A stretch of DNA of 7,512 nucleotides, from assembly GCA_045801465.1 (NCBI GenBank), contig JBJMSU010000074.1:1-7512 (forward strand), written 5' to 3'. Shown piece by piece: positions 7,449 through 7,512 of the stretch (position 1 is the stretch's first letter; each line of letters starts with the position of its first letter). Both the position numbers and the translations under genes were made by a program. The stretch comes from DATFWC01 sp045801465. Its GTDB lineage: Bacteria; Pseudomonadota; Alphaproteobacteria; Rhizobiales; Xanthobacteraceae. The notes beneath the pieces were generated by a model. That model was not told where the DNA came from. It ran no database searches and saw only the letters and a program-made list of their open reading frames with translations.

Positions 7449-7512
7449 CTACTCCGCGGCGTGGCGCTCCTGTCGCAGCACGTCGCTTATCGCCCACGGC
7501 GCCAGCAAAGCC
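7449..7512 (-). CDS. C-terminal end of an unidentified minus-strand gene (partial)
   Basis: An open frame enters from the right edge (first full codon at 7511) and ends with TAG at 7451-7449, reading ALLAPWAISDVLRQERHAAE. It is too short to identify. Support for a real gene is indirect: its stop lies 28 bases upstream of the DUF4160 start on the same strand, as in an operon. Its last codons, GCC GCG GAG TAG, are identical to those ending the DUF2442 gene. A chance open frame of this length is quite possible in GC-rich DNA. Confidence 0.4.
   Translation of the reverse strand, partial: ALLAPWAISDVLRQERHAAE

Overview
The window is a 7.5 kb stretch of GC-rich chromosomal DNA, most likely from an alphaproteobacterium of the Hyphomicrobiales (Rhizobiales) type. 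This rests on third-position G/C bias in every long frame, the wording of the LepA and S-adenosylhomocysteine hydrolase (SAHH) proteins, and the sequence insert typical of bacterial SAHH. The placement is from memory of these families; no search was run.

Left block (1-3498, + strand): the 3' three-quarters of ahcY, entering from the left edge, is followed after 3 bp by a phytoene-desaturase-like FAD oxidoreductase and after a further 7 bp by a classical short-chain dehydrogenase/reductase (SDR). The spacing suggests one transcript. The two redox enzymes probably act in one oxidation pathway, but their substrate cannot be read from the sequence. A 167 bp convergent gap with several GC-rich hairpins (3499-3665) ends this block.

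Middle block (3666-6899): a patatin-like lipase with a signal peptide runs leftward from 4937, and lepA (elongation factor 4) runs rightward from 5088. The 150 bp divergent gap between them holds a perfect 10-bp inverted repeat with a nested stem, ending 24 nt before the lepA start codon.

Right block (6902-7512, - strand): a small intact DUF2442 gene converges on lepA with only 2 bp between stops. Just upstream of it is a broken DUF4160 gene, readable only by moving through three frames. Its ancestral stop overlaps the DUF2442 start as ATGA. This is a decayed DUF4160-DUF2442 two-gene module. The C-terminal end of a further minus-strand gene lies at the right edge.

No RNA gene, insertion sequence, CRISPR array or wholly new system was seen. 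The most interesting observations are the half-decayed DUF4160/DUF2442 pair, the inverted repeat before lepA, and the linkage of ahcY to two oxidoreductases, the first in the same frame as ahcY across a single stop codon.
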